NCBI GenBank assembly: GCA_035358815.1
Contig: DAOPQC010000002.1
Span: 632,204-696,203 of the forward strand
Length of the DNA: 64,000 bases
Source of the DNA: Thermoanaerobaculales bacterium
GTDB lineage: Bacteria; Acidobacteriota; Thermoanaerobaculia; Thermoanaerobaculales; Sulfomarinibacteraceae
Reading direction: 5' to 3'
In this document: positions 38,745-47,338 of the stretch, in pieces
Numbering within the stretch: position 1 is the stretch's first letter
Layout: every line of letters starts with the position of its first letter
The notes under the pieces: model-generated
Database searches by the model: none
The model's input: the letters and a program-made list of their open reading frames with translations, nothing else
Told to the model about the DNA's origin: nothing
Made by a program: the position numbers and the translations under genes

Positions 38745-39476
38745 TTACTGGACGGAGGCGAGCTTGGCGCCCTCGACCGTCTCTTCCGTCTGCTCACCGG
38801 CCTCCTGGGCCGTCTTGGTGCAGCCGGCCGTGGCCGCGGCCTTGTCCGCTGCCGCCTCGGCCGTCTTGGCGCAGCCTGCGTGAGCGGCGTTCGCGGCGGC
38901 GGCCGCCTTGGCCATCGGGCAGCCGGCGCCGGCGTTCTCGGCCTGCTGCGCTGCTGCCGCCTTCGTGGCATCGTACGCGCAGCCCTCGTTGGCCGTCTTG
39001 ACGGCGCCATCGTTCGCGGCCTGGGCGGCCGCGGCCTTGGCGCAGCAGCCCGGCTTCGCCTCGCCGTCGGCACCTGCCGCGCGGTTGACCGCCTGCTGCG
39101 CTGCCGCCGCCTTCGTGGCGTCGTAGGCGCAGCCCTCGTTGGCCGTCTTGACGACGCCGTCGTTCGCGGCCTGGGCGGTTGCTGCCTTGGCGCAGCTACC
39201 GGCCTTGGCCGCGCCCTGCGAAGCCGCCGCGTCGTTCACCGCGTACTGCGCGGCCTGAGCCGCGGACTTCTCGCAGCCGGTGGCCGCGTAGGCGGCGTCA
39301 TGGGCCGCCTTCTCGGCGGTCTTGGCGCAGCCGCCGTCGGCGACCGCCTTGGCATACGCCGCCTGGGCCGCCGCATTCGCCTTGTCACACGCCATGACGC
39401 CGGCCGCGACCGCCAGCACCACCACCAGCACCGAGCCAAAGATCATCGTCCTTCTCATCGCCCTGTCCCCTTTCAT
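38745..39476 (-). CDS. Alanine-rich, cysteine-repeat lipoprotein
   Basis: This encodes 243 residues (225 if the second ATG at 39458 is used). The N-terminus is a lipoprotein signal (VLVVVLAVAAGVMAC). The rest is low complexity: Ala makes up close to half of the residues, with Lys, Gln, Asn and about a dozen cysteines spaced through Ala-rich helices. A roughly 45-residue unit containing CAKAA, AQAANDG, VKTANEGCAYDATKAAAAQQ is present twice in near-identical form, and CAKTAE repeats flank it. It looks like a periplasmic helical protein with periodic thiols; metal binding or disulfide networks are possibilities, not demonstrated. AGGGCAGGA or GGGGACAGGG can serve as ribosome site. It has its own terminator. 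Confidence 0.75.
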   Translation of the reverse strand: MKGDRAMRRTMIFGSVLVVVLAVAAGVMACDKANAAAQAAYAKAVADGGCAKTAEKAAHDAAYAATGCEKSAAQAAQYAVNDAAASQGAAKAGSCAKAATAQAANDGVVKTANEGCAYDATKAAAAQQAVNRAAGADGEAKPGCCAKAAAAQAANDGAVKTANEGCAYDATKAAAAQQAENAGAGCPMAKAAAAANAAHAGCAKTAEAAADKAAATAGCTKTAQEAGEQTEETVEGAKLASVQ

Positions 39477-39635
39477 TCCTGCCCTCTCCTCGAAGGCAAA
39501 TGATTCAACGTCTCAACTGCCATATCGTAACACGGCTGCCTGGCTGTTTGTTCCGGGCTCGAAGGCTTGATTTGCCGGTGTTTTACACGGGTGTTGCGCG
39601 CGCCCTGCTGGCTCCCGAGGGCCGATCAGGTGCAG

Positions 39636-39950
39636 GTCCCGCACTTCTCCGTCTCCGTGCCCCCATGCGCTTCCGCTTCCGCTTCCGCCACACTCGTTCG
39701 CTCTATCCTCGAGAGCGCTTCGCGCCGATTCTCCGGAGGCGCTCCCCGAGGGTGCCACCTTTGGCGATTTCGGGTCGCAAGCACTGCTTCAGGAAGATCG
39801 TTGTCCCGAAATCGCCAAAGATGGCACGCCCGCAGGACGCGCCCTCCTCGCAATCGCCTCGCCTCCCGGGAACCGGGACGGGAACCCGGCTTCGCTCGGA
39901 GCTACGCCGTGACAAGCGGGAACGGGGACGGGAACGGGCGGACCCTGTCC
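39636..39950. repeat. Hexamer arrays flanking a 23-bp inverted repeat; no gene
   Basis: Between 39477 and 39991 there is no convincing gene. Hexamer arrays occur near 39645-39690 and 39868-39943. Between them, 39752-39774 and 39805-39827 are inverted copies that match at 22 of 23 positions (arm begins GTGCCACCTTTGGCGATT), separated by 30 nt. The TGTCACGGCG...GAAGCCGG core is present on the minus strand at about 39881-39917. Confidence 0.8.
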
Positions 39951-39991
39951 CCCAACCCCTCGTCCCTGACCCCTGGCCGGGTGGGGGCCGC

Positions 39992-40771
39992 CTACCTCAC
40001 CCAGGAGATCGGCACCCACACGATGCGGCCGCTCTGCGGCCCGTCGAGGATCCGCACCTGCGCCTCGGCACTGCGCTTGCGGCGCTCGAGCACCCGCACC
40101 CGGGTGCCGGCCGGCAGCGACAGGCAGCTCGGTGAGCCGCGGAACGCCTGCAGTGCCGCCGGGTCATCCGACGCCGACGCGGCCAGCAGCCGATCGAAGG
40201 CCTCTCGGTCGAGGGCGACCGGCACCATCGGCACATCGCCGAACCGCAGCACGCCGATCTGCGTGCGCTGCTTCTCGGCCCTGAACAGCGAGCTCCCGAA
40301 ACCCTGCTCACGATTGCCGCCCAGCCACCACAGCAGCGCGCCCAGGACGACCGCCACCACGCCGACAACGGCCAGGGTCTGCACCCGCCGCGACCTCGCT
40401 GCCGGGTCCGGCGGCGCAGGCGCGGGTGCGGTGGGGCGCGTCGGCGGCACCGGGGCGGCCGGCGCCACCGCCGGGACCTGGGCCGCGGCCGCCGCCACCG
40501 GCAGCCGCGCCGTGAACGGCTCGCCGCACCCGGTGCAGCGCAGGCTGCGCCCGTAGTAGCGCTCGGGGACCGTCATCGAGGCGCCGCACGCCGTGCAGGT
40601 GTGGCTGGTCGAGGACGGCACGACGCCGCGCGCCGGTGGCCCGCCCGGCGCTCCCGGGTCGGCGATGAACTCGGCGCGGCACTCCCGGCAGCGCAGGGCG
40701 CGACCGTAGTAGCGGTCGTGCACGGTCATCTTGACGCCGCACGTCGTGCAGGTGTGGATGTAGCTTGCCAT
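39992..40771 (-). CDS. Double zinc-ribbon membrane protein with SH3-like C-terminus
   Basis: This encodes 259 residues. Two near-identical zinc ribbons open the protein: HTCTTCGVKMTVHDRYYGR with LRCREC, and HTCTACGASMTVPERYYGR with LRCTGC, each providing CxxC pairs. A Pro/Ala-rich linker leads to one membrane helix near residue 130 (TLAVVGVVAVVLGALLWWL). The C-terminal 60 residues (LPAGTRVRVLERRKRSAEAQVRILDGPQSGRIVWVPISWV) look like an SH3-like beta barrel. The ribbons would be cytoplasmic and the barrel periplasmic. Function is unknown; related ribbon repeats occur in many uncharacterised planctomycete and acidobacterial proteins. Confidence 0.75.
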   Translation of the reverse strand: MASYIHTCTTCGVKMTVHDRYYGRALRCRECRAEFIADPGAPGGPPARGVVPSSTSHTCTACGASMTVPERYYGRSLRCTGCGEPFTARLPVAAAAAQVPAVAPAAPVPPTRPTAPAPAPPDPAARSRRVQTLAVVGVVAVVLGALLWWLGGNREQGFGSSLFRAEKQRTQIGVLRFGDVPMVPVALDREAFDRLLAASASDDPAALQAFRGSPSCLSLPAGTRVRVLERRKRSAEAQVRILDGPQSGRIVWVPISWVR

Positions 40772-40842
40772 GGCGCTCGCGAACCGGGCCGCGACGACTC
40801 CAACCTTACGGCATCACGCCGCTCGACGTCGAGTGACGGCCA

Positions 40843-42540
40843 TCAAGGGCCGGCGGGGTAGCGGATCGAGCCGCCGACCACCGTGGCCAGGACCTCGGTG
40901 GCCTTGATCTCGTCCTCATCGACGGTCAGCAGGTCCTGCGACAGCACGGTGAGATCGGCGAGCTTGCCGACCTCGAGCGAGCCCTTGCGGTGCTCCTCGA
41001 AGGCGGCGAAGGCCGCCGCCAAGGTCATCGAGCGCAGCGCCTCCTCCCGCGCCATGCGCTGGGTCGGGTAGAAAGCCGAGCCGTCCGCCATCCTGCGGGT
41101 GACCGCCGCGTGGAAGGTGGCGATCGGGTCGATGGGCTCCACCGGCACGTCGGTGCCGCTCGCGATCACCGCGCCCTGGTCGAGCAGGCTCCGCCAGAGG
41201 TAGGCGCCCTCGCGCGCCCGCCGCTCGCCGAGGCGCAGCGGCACCCACGGCCCGTCCGAGACGCAGTGCACCGGCTGCATCGCCGCGATGACCCCCAGCT
41301 CGCCGAAGCGGCCGACGTCCTTCGGGTCGAGGTGCTGGGCGTGCTCGATCCGCCAGCGCCGCTGGTCGCCGTCGGCAAGCCGGCTCAGCATCGCCTCGTA
41401 GACGTCGAGGGTGACGCGGTTGGCGCGATCGCCGATGGCGTGGGTGCAGAGCTGGAGCCGGTGCTCTGCGGCGATCCGGGAGGTCACGGCCAGCTCCTCG
41501 GCGGTGGCGATGTTCAGCCCGGTCGAATCCGGCAGGTCGCTGTACGGCTCAAGCAGCCATGCGCCGTGTGCGCCGAGGGCGCCGTCGGCCAGTCGCTTGA
41601 TCCCGCCCACGGTCAGGTAGCCGCCGCCGACGTCCTTGACCGAGTACCCGGGCAGGCGCTCGGCGAGCGCGTCGTTGTCCTCGGAGAGCATCACCCACAG
41701 CCGCACCGGCAGCTGCCCCGACTCGGCGAGGCCGCGCAGCACCTCGACCTCGGCGAAGCTCGCGCCGGCGTCCTGGAAGCTGGTGATGCCGTTGGCCAGG
41801 CACTCGGCGGCGGCGGCCTCGGCCATCTGGCGGAGCTCCTTCCTGGTCGGCCTCCGCTCGGCGGCCGCAGCCACCATGTCGGCCGCGGTCTCGCGCAGCA
41901 CGCCGGTCGGCCGCCCGTCGGCGTCGCGCAGGATCTGGCCGCCCTCCGGGTCCTCGGTGTCGGGACCGATCCCGGCCATCTCCATCGCCCGCGCGTTGAC
42001 GATCGCCATGTGGCCGCTGGCGTGGGTCAGCAGCACCGGGTTGGACGGCGACACCAGGCTCAAGCCATCGTGCAGCGGCAGCCCCTCGAACGCCGGCTCC
42101 GGAGGCACCGCCCACTTCTCCTGGTGCCAGCCGCGGCCGACGATCCACTCGCCGGGCTTCGCCGCGGCCACCGCCTCGGCGACCATGGCCACGATCGCCG
42201 GCCAGTCGGCCGCCTCCCGGAGGTCGAGCTGCATCTGGGCCCTGCCCAGCGAGAGGAAGTGGCCGTGGCCCTCGATCAGCCCGGGCACCGCGACCGCGCC
42301 GGCGAGGTCGAGGACCTTCGTGCTCGGCCCGACCAGCTTGCTGACATCCTCCTCGGAGCCGACCGCGACGATCAGGCCGCCCCGCGCGGCAAGCGCCTCA
42401 GCCGCCGGCTGGAAGCGGTCCATGGTGACGATCTTGCCGCCCAGCACCACCAGGTCGGCAGGCTCGTGCCGGCAGCCGCCGGCTGTTAGCGCCGCTATCA
42501 CCGCCATAGCCACCGCCAAGCCGATGGAGCCAACCTTCAT
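40843..42540 (-). CDS. Lipoprotein amidohydrolase (YtcJ-like, amidohydrolase family 3)
   Basis: This encodes 565 residues. A lipoprotein signal (VIAALTAGGC, Cys near 22) is unusual for this enzyme family and would place it in the periplasm. The amidohydrolase features are GGKIVTMD, VPGLIEGHGHFLSLG (metal-binding HxH), THASGHMAIVNARA, CTHAIGDRANR, IEHAQHLDP and SGTDVPVEPIDP (late Asp). The family hydrolyses N-substituted formamides and related amides; the substrate is unknown. GAAGGGGG precedes the ATG at 42540; the frame extends further but without a signal peptide in place. It stands alone next to the divergent seven-repeat protein gene. Confidence 0.9.
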   Translation of the reverse strand: MKVGSIGLAVAMAVIAALTAGGCRHEPADLVVLGGKIVTMDRFQPAAEALAARGGLIVAVGSEEDVSKLVGPSTKVLDLAGAVAVPGLIEGHGHFLSLGRAQMQLDLREAADWPAIVAMVAEAVAAAKPGEWIVGRGWHQEKWAVPPEPAFEGLPLHDGLSLVSPSNPVLLTHASGHMAIVNARAMEMAGIGPDTEDPEGGQILRDADGRPTGVLRETAADMVAAAAERRPTRKELRQMAEAAAAECLANGITSFQDAGASFAEVEVLRGLAESGQLPVRLWVMLSEDNDALAERLPGYSVKDVGGGYLTVGGIKRLADGALGAHGAWLLEPYSDLPDSTGLNIATAEELAVTSRIAAEHRLQLCTHAIGDRANRVTLDVYEAMLSRLADGDQRRWRIEHAQHLDPKDVGRFGELGVIAAMQPVHCVSDGPWVPLRLGERRAREGAYLWRSLLDQGAVIASGTDVPVEPIDPIATFHAAVTRRMADGSAFYPTQRMAREEALRSMTLAAAFAAFEEHRKGSLEVGKLADLTVLSQDLLTVDEDEIKATEVLATVVGGSIRYPAGP

Positions 42541-42753
42541 CGCGCCCCCTTCCACGCCTGCCTGCGCAGGGTACCGCGCCTGCCGCACGCGTCCAAGCGG
42601 CGACCCCAAACGGCGCTCCGCCGCCACCTCTCAGCGGCGTGGGCGGCGCTCCCGGTGAACGCTGACGGTGGTAGCATTGCCGGGAGACATCCACCATTTG
42701 GACAGAAGCTCTTCACCCTTGCCATCGGGCCGTTTGCGGGAGGGAGGAAAGCC

Positions 42754-44856
42754 ATGAAGCTCCGCAACCTCGGACTGCTCATGATGATCGTGTGCTCTGC
42801 CGGCGTCGCCCTGCCGTGGGCGGCAGCCGGCCCCACCGAACCGGCGGCAATCTCGCCTGACCAGGCCGCGGCGATCGCGGTCAACCGGCTCGAGCCGACC
42901 GCCGACGGCGTCGTGGCCCGCCACCCGCGGCGCACCGTCGAGTTCGCACCCGAGGGCGTGCTACTTCACAGCCGGGGCGGCGCGCCCTCTTGGCGCTGGA
43001 CGCTCGAGGCGATCACGACGGCCGGCGGCCGGCCGATTGTTGACAGCGGTCCGGTCGCTCCGGTCGCGGTCGAGCGCGATCTCGTCCGCTACGACCGATG
43101 TGCGTTGCTCGAGGACTACCGGCTGCAGGTGAGCTCCTTCGAGCAGCTCTTCGTGATCCCCGAGCCACTGCCGCTCGGCGGCGAGGACCTCGTGGTGGCC
43201 GGCGCCGTGTCGTGCGACGGTGACCTCTCCGAGACCGACGAAGGCTGGGCTTGGCGAGCCGCCCGCGGCGAGGTGACGCTCGGCCGGGTGACCGTGCTCG
43301 GCGCCGACGGTGAGCCCATCCCGGCACGCTTCGAGGTCAGCGAGGGCGCGACGCGAATCGTGGTGGATGGCGGGGCACTGCTCGCGGCTGCGTACCCGGT
43401 CACGATCGACCCCGAGATCGGCTCGAACGACTACCGCATCAGCGACATGGGGCCCAACGGCGACCCGGCGTACGACGCCTTCGACGCGGCGGTGGCGTAC
43501 AACAGCATCAACAACACCTATCTGGTGGTGTGGGCGGGTGACGACACTACCGGCGGGCTCGTGGACGAGGAGTACGAGATCTTCGGCCAGATCCTAAGCG
43601 CGCACGATACGCAGCTCGGTTACAACGACGTCCGCATCAGCTCCGCCGGCGGCACCGGCAGCTACAACACGCGGACTTTCAATCCCGACGTCGCCTTTAA
43701 CAGCGTCTACAACGAGTTCCTGGTGGTGTGGTCGGCCGACAACCCGGAGGACGGCTGCGTCGACAACGAGTTCGAGATCTGGGGCCAGGTGGTCGACGAG
43801 GCAATCTTTCCGCTGTACGGCGATAACTTCCGTATCAGCTTCAATGGCGGCACCGGCAACGCGGGGTTCGACGCCGACTACCCGGCGGTGGTCTACAACC
43901 CCGACGTCGATGAGTATCTGGTCGTCTGGGAGGCTGACGACACGGTCCAGGGCATGGTGGACAACGAGGTCGAGATCTTCGCCCAGCGGGTGTACTCGAC
44001 CGGCATCCTGATCGGCTCGAACCTGCGCATGAGCGACATGGGCGGGTCCGGCGACTCGCTCTACGACGCCTTCGAGCCCTCCGTGGCGTACGACGACCAA
44101 AACTTCGAGTACTGCGTCGTCTGGTACGGCGACGACGACAGCCCCCCCCTGGTCAACGACGAGTACGAGATCTACGGCCAGAAGATCACCTGGGATGGGG
44201 TGGGGACCGGTCCCAACGACTTCCGCATCAGCGACATGGGCGGGTCCGGCGACCTCGCCTACGACGCCTACGATCCCTCCATCGCGTACAACCCGGCGGC
44301 CAACGAGTACTTCGTCGTCTGGCAGGGCGACGACAACGTGGGAGGCGTGGTCGACGACGAGTTCGAGGTTTTCTCGCAGCGCTTCACGCCCGACATCGTC
44401 GGGGTCGGCCCCAACGACTACCGGCTGAGCGACGTGGGCGGCCTCGGCGACCAGTACTACGACGTGGCCTGGGGACCGGAGGTCGCCTACAACCCGCTTC
44501 TCGACCGGTACATGGTCGTGTGGGCCGGCGAGGACAACGTCGGCGGCATGATCGACGGTGAGTGGGAGGTCTTCGCCCAGGGGCTGAGCTGGGACATCCA
44601 GGGCGTCGGGCCCAACGACGAGCGGATCTCGGACGCGGGCGGGATCGGAGAGCTGACGTTCGCGACCTACTCTCCGGCTATCGCTGCCAACAGTGCGAAC
44701 GGGCAGTTCCTGGTCGCCTGGCACGGCGACGACAACGTGGCTCCTCTGGTCGCGGGCGAGCAGGAGATTTTCATCCAGCGGGTGTACTTCACCGACATCT
44801 TCGCCGACGGCTTCGAGTCCGGCGACATGAGCGCCTGGTCGCTGGCCGTGCCGTAG
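42754..44856 (+). CDS. Secreted protein with seven ~65-residue repeats
   Basis: This encodes 700 residues with a signal peptide ending near AAAGP. After an N-terminal region of about 220 residues with RFEVSEGATRIVVDGGALL comes a tandem of seven repeats, each about 60-66 residues, of the form NDxRISDMGGxGD, then YDAxxPxVAYN, EYLVVWxGDDN and VDxExEIFxQ. Seven such beta-rich units suggest a seven-bladed propeller; acidic DD pairs could bind calcium. The tail DGFESGDMSAWSLAVP matches the end of the secreted subtilase at 38433. GGGAGGAAA precedes the ATG at 42754; a longer frame from 42655 would put residues before the signal. TAGCAT at 42672-42677 may be its -10 box. Confidence 0.85.
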   Translation: MKLRNLGLLMMIVCSAGVALPWAAAGPTEPAAISPDQAAAIAVNRLEPTADGVVARHPRRTVEFAPEGVLLHSRGGAPSWRWTLEAITTAGGRPIVDSGPVAPVAVERDLVRYDRCALLEDYRLQVSSFEQLFVIPEPLPLGGEDLVVAGAVSCDGDLSETDEGWAWRAARGEVTLGRVTVLGADGEPIPARFEVSEGATRIVVDGGALLAAAYPVTIDPEIGSNDYRISDMGPNGDPAYDAFDAAVAYNSINNTYLVVWAGDDTTGGLVDEEYEIFGQILSAHDTQLGYNDVRISSAGGTGSYNTRTFNPDVAFNSVYNEFLVVWSADNPEDGCVDNEFEIWGQVVDEAIFPLYGDNFRISFNGGTGNAGFDADYPAVVYNPDVDEYLVVWEADDTVQGMVDNEVEIFAQRVYSTGILIGSNLRMSDMGGSGDSLYDAFEPSVAYDDQNFEYCVVWYGDDDSPPLVNDEYEIYGQKITWDGVGTGPNDFRISDMGGSGDLAYDAYDPSIAYNPAANEYFVVWQGDDNVGGVVDDEFEVFSQRFTPDIVGVGPNDYRLSDVGGLGDQYYDVAWGPEVAYNPLLDRYMVVWAGEDNVGGMIDGEWEVFAQGLSWDIQGVGPNDERISDAGGIGELTFATYSPAIAANSANGQFLVAWHGDDNVAPLVAGEQEIFIQRVYFTDIFADGFESGDMSAWSLAVP

Positions 44857-44878
44857 GGGGCCCGACGGCTTGCGGCGT

Positions 44879-47068
44879 CTAGCCGTCGCTGAGAATGCCG
44901 CGGACGGAGAGCTGGATCGAGCGGCCCGCGGCGAGCACGGTCGCCTCGTCGGCCGAGGCGAGGTGGGTGTTGTCGAGCAGGTTGCGGCCGAGCAGCTGCA
45001 GCTCGAGCACCGGCGACAGCCGATAGCCGACCGACGCGTCCACCACGCCGTGGCCCGGCACCACCTGCTCGGTCGGGCCCGGCCGCTCGTCGCGGTCGTA
45101 GGCCGCGCCGCGCACCATCCACGACCAGCGGCGGCTGTGCTCCGAGCGCAGCACGACGAACCCGCCGGGGGCGGGCACGTCGTCGGTCGGCGTCCCGTCG
45201 TCGAGCACCTCGCCCTCGAGCCACTGGGCGCCGACCCCGAGCGAGAGGCCGCCGCCCAGGGCGACATCACCCTCGATCTCGACGCCCCGGATCTCAGCCT
45301 CGCCGCGATTGCGGAAGTAGTAGTCGCCATCTTCCTTGTAGCGCTCGATGAGGTCCTGGATCCGGTACAGGTAGCCGTAACCGGCGAGCTGCCAGCGGCC
45401 CGACCGCCAGCGCGCCGCGAGGTCGTACTGGCGGCTGGTCTCGGGCTCGAGGTCCGGGTTGCCGGTGATGTAGCCGCGGCCGGTCGGGCCGTGGTAGTAG
45501 CGGTCGGAGAGCAGGGCGTCGCGGAAGCCCCGCGCGGCCTGCAGCGACAGCTCGAGCTCGGGCAGCACGCTCCAGCGGACGGCGAGGAACCCGGAGCCAC
45601 CGGTGTTGGTGACCCGGTCGTCGCCGAAGTAGCCGCCGTCGTTGACCGCACGCACCCAGTCGCCGCGCAGGCCGGCGCTCAGGCCCCAGCGCTGCCAGTC
45701 CCGGGACAGGGCCGTAAACACGCCGATGTCGTCGCGGTGGGCCGACTCGATCGAGGTCTCGCTCGCGCTGTCGAGGACGCCGCCCTGCTCGTCCAGGGTG
45801 CGGTTGCTCTCCACCGCGTGGAGGTCGAAGCGGCCGTAGGCGTTGGCGCCGATCACCCAGCGGACGTCGCCGAGCGGCCGCTCGGCCTCGAAGCGCAGCT
45901 CGTAGTCGTCGGCGGTGACGTCGGACTCGGTCAGCTTCCGCGGGTTGTCGCCGGAGGCCACGGTGTCCTGCGCCAGGAGCAGCTGGTAGGTGTCCCAGGC
46001 GGCGCTGGCGGCGATCCGCGACCACCCGCCTGGCCCTGGCCGCTCGAAGCCGAGGTTGAAGCGGTGCGAGTCCTCCTCCGGGTACCAGACGCGCTTGACG
46101 TCGGAGTCCGGCGCCGGCTTGCCGACGTCGCGCGCCAGGTCGCTGCGCCACGACGCGTGCAGCACGCCGGACCCGACCGCCGTCATGTAGCCGGCGCGGA
46201 AGCCGAAGTCCTCGGCCGCCGAGTTCGCGACGACGCCCTCCGGGCTCGAGTAGTCGTCGAATGAGCGGTACTGCGCACCGAGCAGGAAGCCGCCGCCGAG
46301 CAGCGGAGTGCTGGCCTCCGCCGACGCCTCGAGCTCGTCCGCGGCGGTCCCGGCCAGCAGGTCGAAGCGGACGGTGCTGCCCCCGTCCAGGCCGGGCATG
46401 CGCGATTTGGAGCGGATGATGCCGCCGAAGGCGTCGGAGCCGTAGGCGACCGAACCCGGGCCGCGCACGACCTCGACCTCCTCGAGGCTGCGGGGGTCGA
46501 GGAAGGTGGCGGAGGGGCCGGCGCGCCGCTCGCTCGAGATCCGGGCATCGTCCAGCAGCAGCAGCGTGCGGTACTTCGGCAGGCCGCGCAGCCCCGGCAC
46601 GGTCGACTGGCCGTTGCCCGAGCTGCCGGCGCCGGGGATGTTCTCCAGCACCTGCGCCAGCCGCACCGGCTGCCGCTGCTCGAGGTCCACCGCGGCGAGC
46701 ACGGTGGCGGCGACCGCCGGCGGAAGCTCGAGATCCGGGACCACGCCGCTGACCACGGTCAGGGTCTCGCTCGCCGCCTCGAGCGTCACCACCAGCGGAC
46801 CCTCGGCGGGGAGCTCGCCGACCGACACCGGCTGGAGAGCGACGCCGTCCGGCCTCGTGACCACGAGCACGAACGGCGGCGCCGGATCGGGGCTGAGCAG
46901 CGCGCTCCCGTCGCGGTCCGCCACGATCCAGCCGCTGCGGCCGACCACCGCGATCCGCGCGCCGCTGAGCGGCGACCCGTCCGGGTTCACCATCCGCAGC
47001 TCGAGCGCGGCGAGGTCGAGCGCCGCCAGCGCGATCCCGATTCCGAGAATAAGAGCCTTTCTTGTCAC
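44879..47068 (-). CDS. TonB-dependent outer-membrane receptor with N-terminal CarboxypepD_reg-like domain
   Basis: This encodes 729 residues. After a signal segment (ALILGIGIALAALDLAALE) there is a carboxypeptidase-regulatory-like domain (MVNPDGSPLSGARIAVVGR), then the plug (LAQVLENIPGAGSSGNGQSTVPGLRG, LDDARISSERRAG, VEVVRGPGSVAYGSDAFGGII) and a beta-barrel ending in LSVRGILSDG, close to the usual aromatic terminus but without a final Phe. It lies divergent from btuB and may import a related metal chelate, though no riboswitch precedes it. The GTG at 47068 is chosen because TACGGT (47104-47099) looks like its -10 box; the ATG at 47110 would lie upstream of the transcript. Confidence 0.88.
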   Translation of the reverse strand: MTRKALILGIGIALAALDLAALELRMVNPDGSPLSGARIAVVGRSGWIVADRDGSALLSPDPAPPFVLVVTRPDGVALQPVSVGELPAEGPLVVTLEAASETLTVVSGVVPDLELPPAVAATVLAAVDLEQRQPVRLAQVLENIPGAGSSGNGQSTVPGLRGLPKYRTLLLLDDARISSERRAGPSATFLDPRSLEEVEVVRGPGSVAYGSDAFGGIIRSKSRMPGLDGGSTVRFDLLAGTAADELEASAEASTPLLGGGFLLGAQYRSFDDYSSPEGVVANSAAEDFGFRAGYMTAVGSGVLHASWRSDLARDVGKPAPDSDVKRVWYPEEDSHRFNLGFERPGPGGWSRIAASAAWDTYQLLLAQDTVASGDNPRKLTESDVTADDYELRFEAERPLGDVRWVIGANAYGRFDLHAVESNRTLDEQGGVLDSASETSIESAHRDDIGVFTALSRDWQRWGLSAGLRGDWVRAVNDGGYFGDDRVTNTGGSGFLAVRWSVLPELELSLQAARGFRDALLSDRYYHGPTGRGYITGNPDLEPETSRQYDLAARWRSGRWQLAGYGYLYRIQDLIERYKEDGDYYFRNRGEAEIRGVEIEGDVALGGGLSLGVGAQWLEGEVLDDGTPTDDVPAPGGFVVLRSEHSRRWSWMVRGAAYDRDERPGPTEQVVPGHGVVDASVGYRLSPVLELQLLGRNLLDNTHLASADEATVLAAGRSIQLSVRGILSDG

Positions 47069-47129
47069 GACTTTCACCCCCACCCCTACCGACCCGAGAC
47101 CGTAGCACATTCCGGCCCGCGCGACGCGG

Positions 47130-47158
47130 TTGACGCCGGGCTCCGGCGCCGATACCGT
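47130..47158 (+). promoter_or_regulatory. Promoter TTGACG-N17-TACCGT for the btuB riboswitch
   Basis: TTGACG (47130-47135) and TACCGT (47153-47158) are 17 nt apart, with predicted start near 47165, at the 5' edge of the cobalamin element. Confidence 0.75.
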
Positions 47159-47167
47159 GGCGGCCGT

Positions 47168-47318
47168 CGGAACGGTGCCGAAGGGAAGCCGGTGTGAGTC
47201 CGGCGCGGCCCCCGCCACTGTCACCGGGGACGAAAACCGGGATACGCCACTGTCGCGTGCGATGGGAAGGTCCGGCGAGTAGGACGATCCGGGAGCCAGG
47301 AGACCTGCCGTTCCAGGA
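47168..47318 (+). ncRNA. Cobalamin riboswitch upstream of btuB
   Basis: The element contains GGGAAGCCGGTGTGAGTCCG, CCGCCACTGTCACCGGGGAC, ACGCCACTGTCGCG, GATGGGAAGG, GTAGGACGATCCGGGAGCC and AGACCTGCCG (47301-47310), an almost textbook cobalamin-class sequence. No terminator follows; instead the ribosome site GGGAGG lies in GAAACGGGAGGTTTC (47320-47334), where GAAAC and GTTTC can pair. Control is therefore probably at translation initiation of btuB, unlike the terminator-type switch at 36310. Confidence 0.97.
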
Positions 47319-47338
47319 AGAAACGGGAGGTTTCGCCG

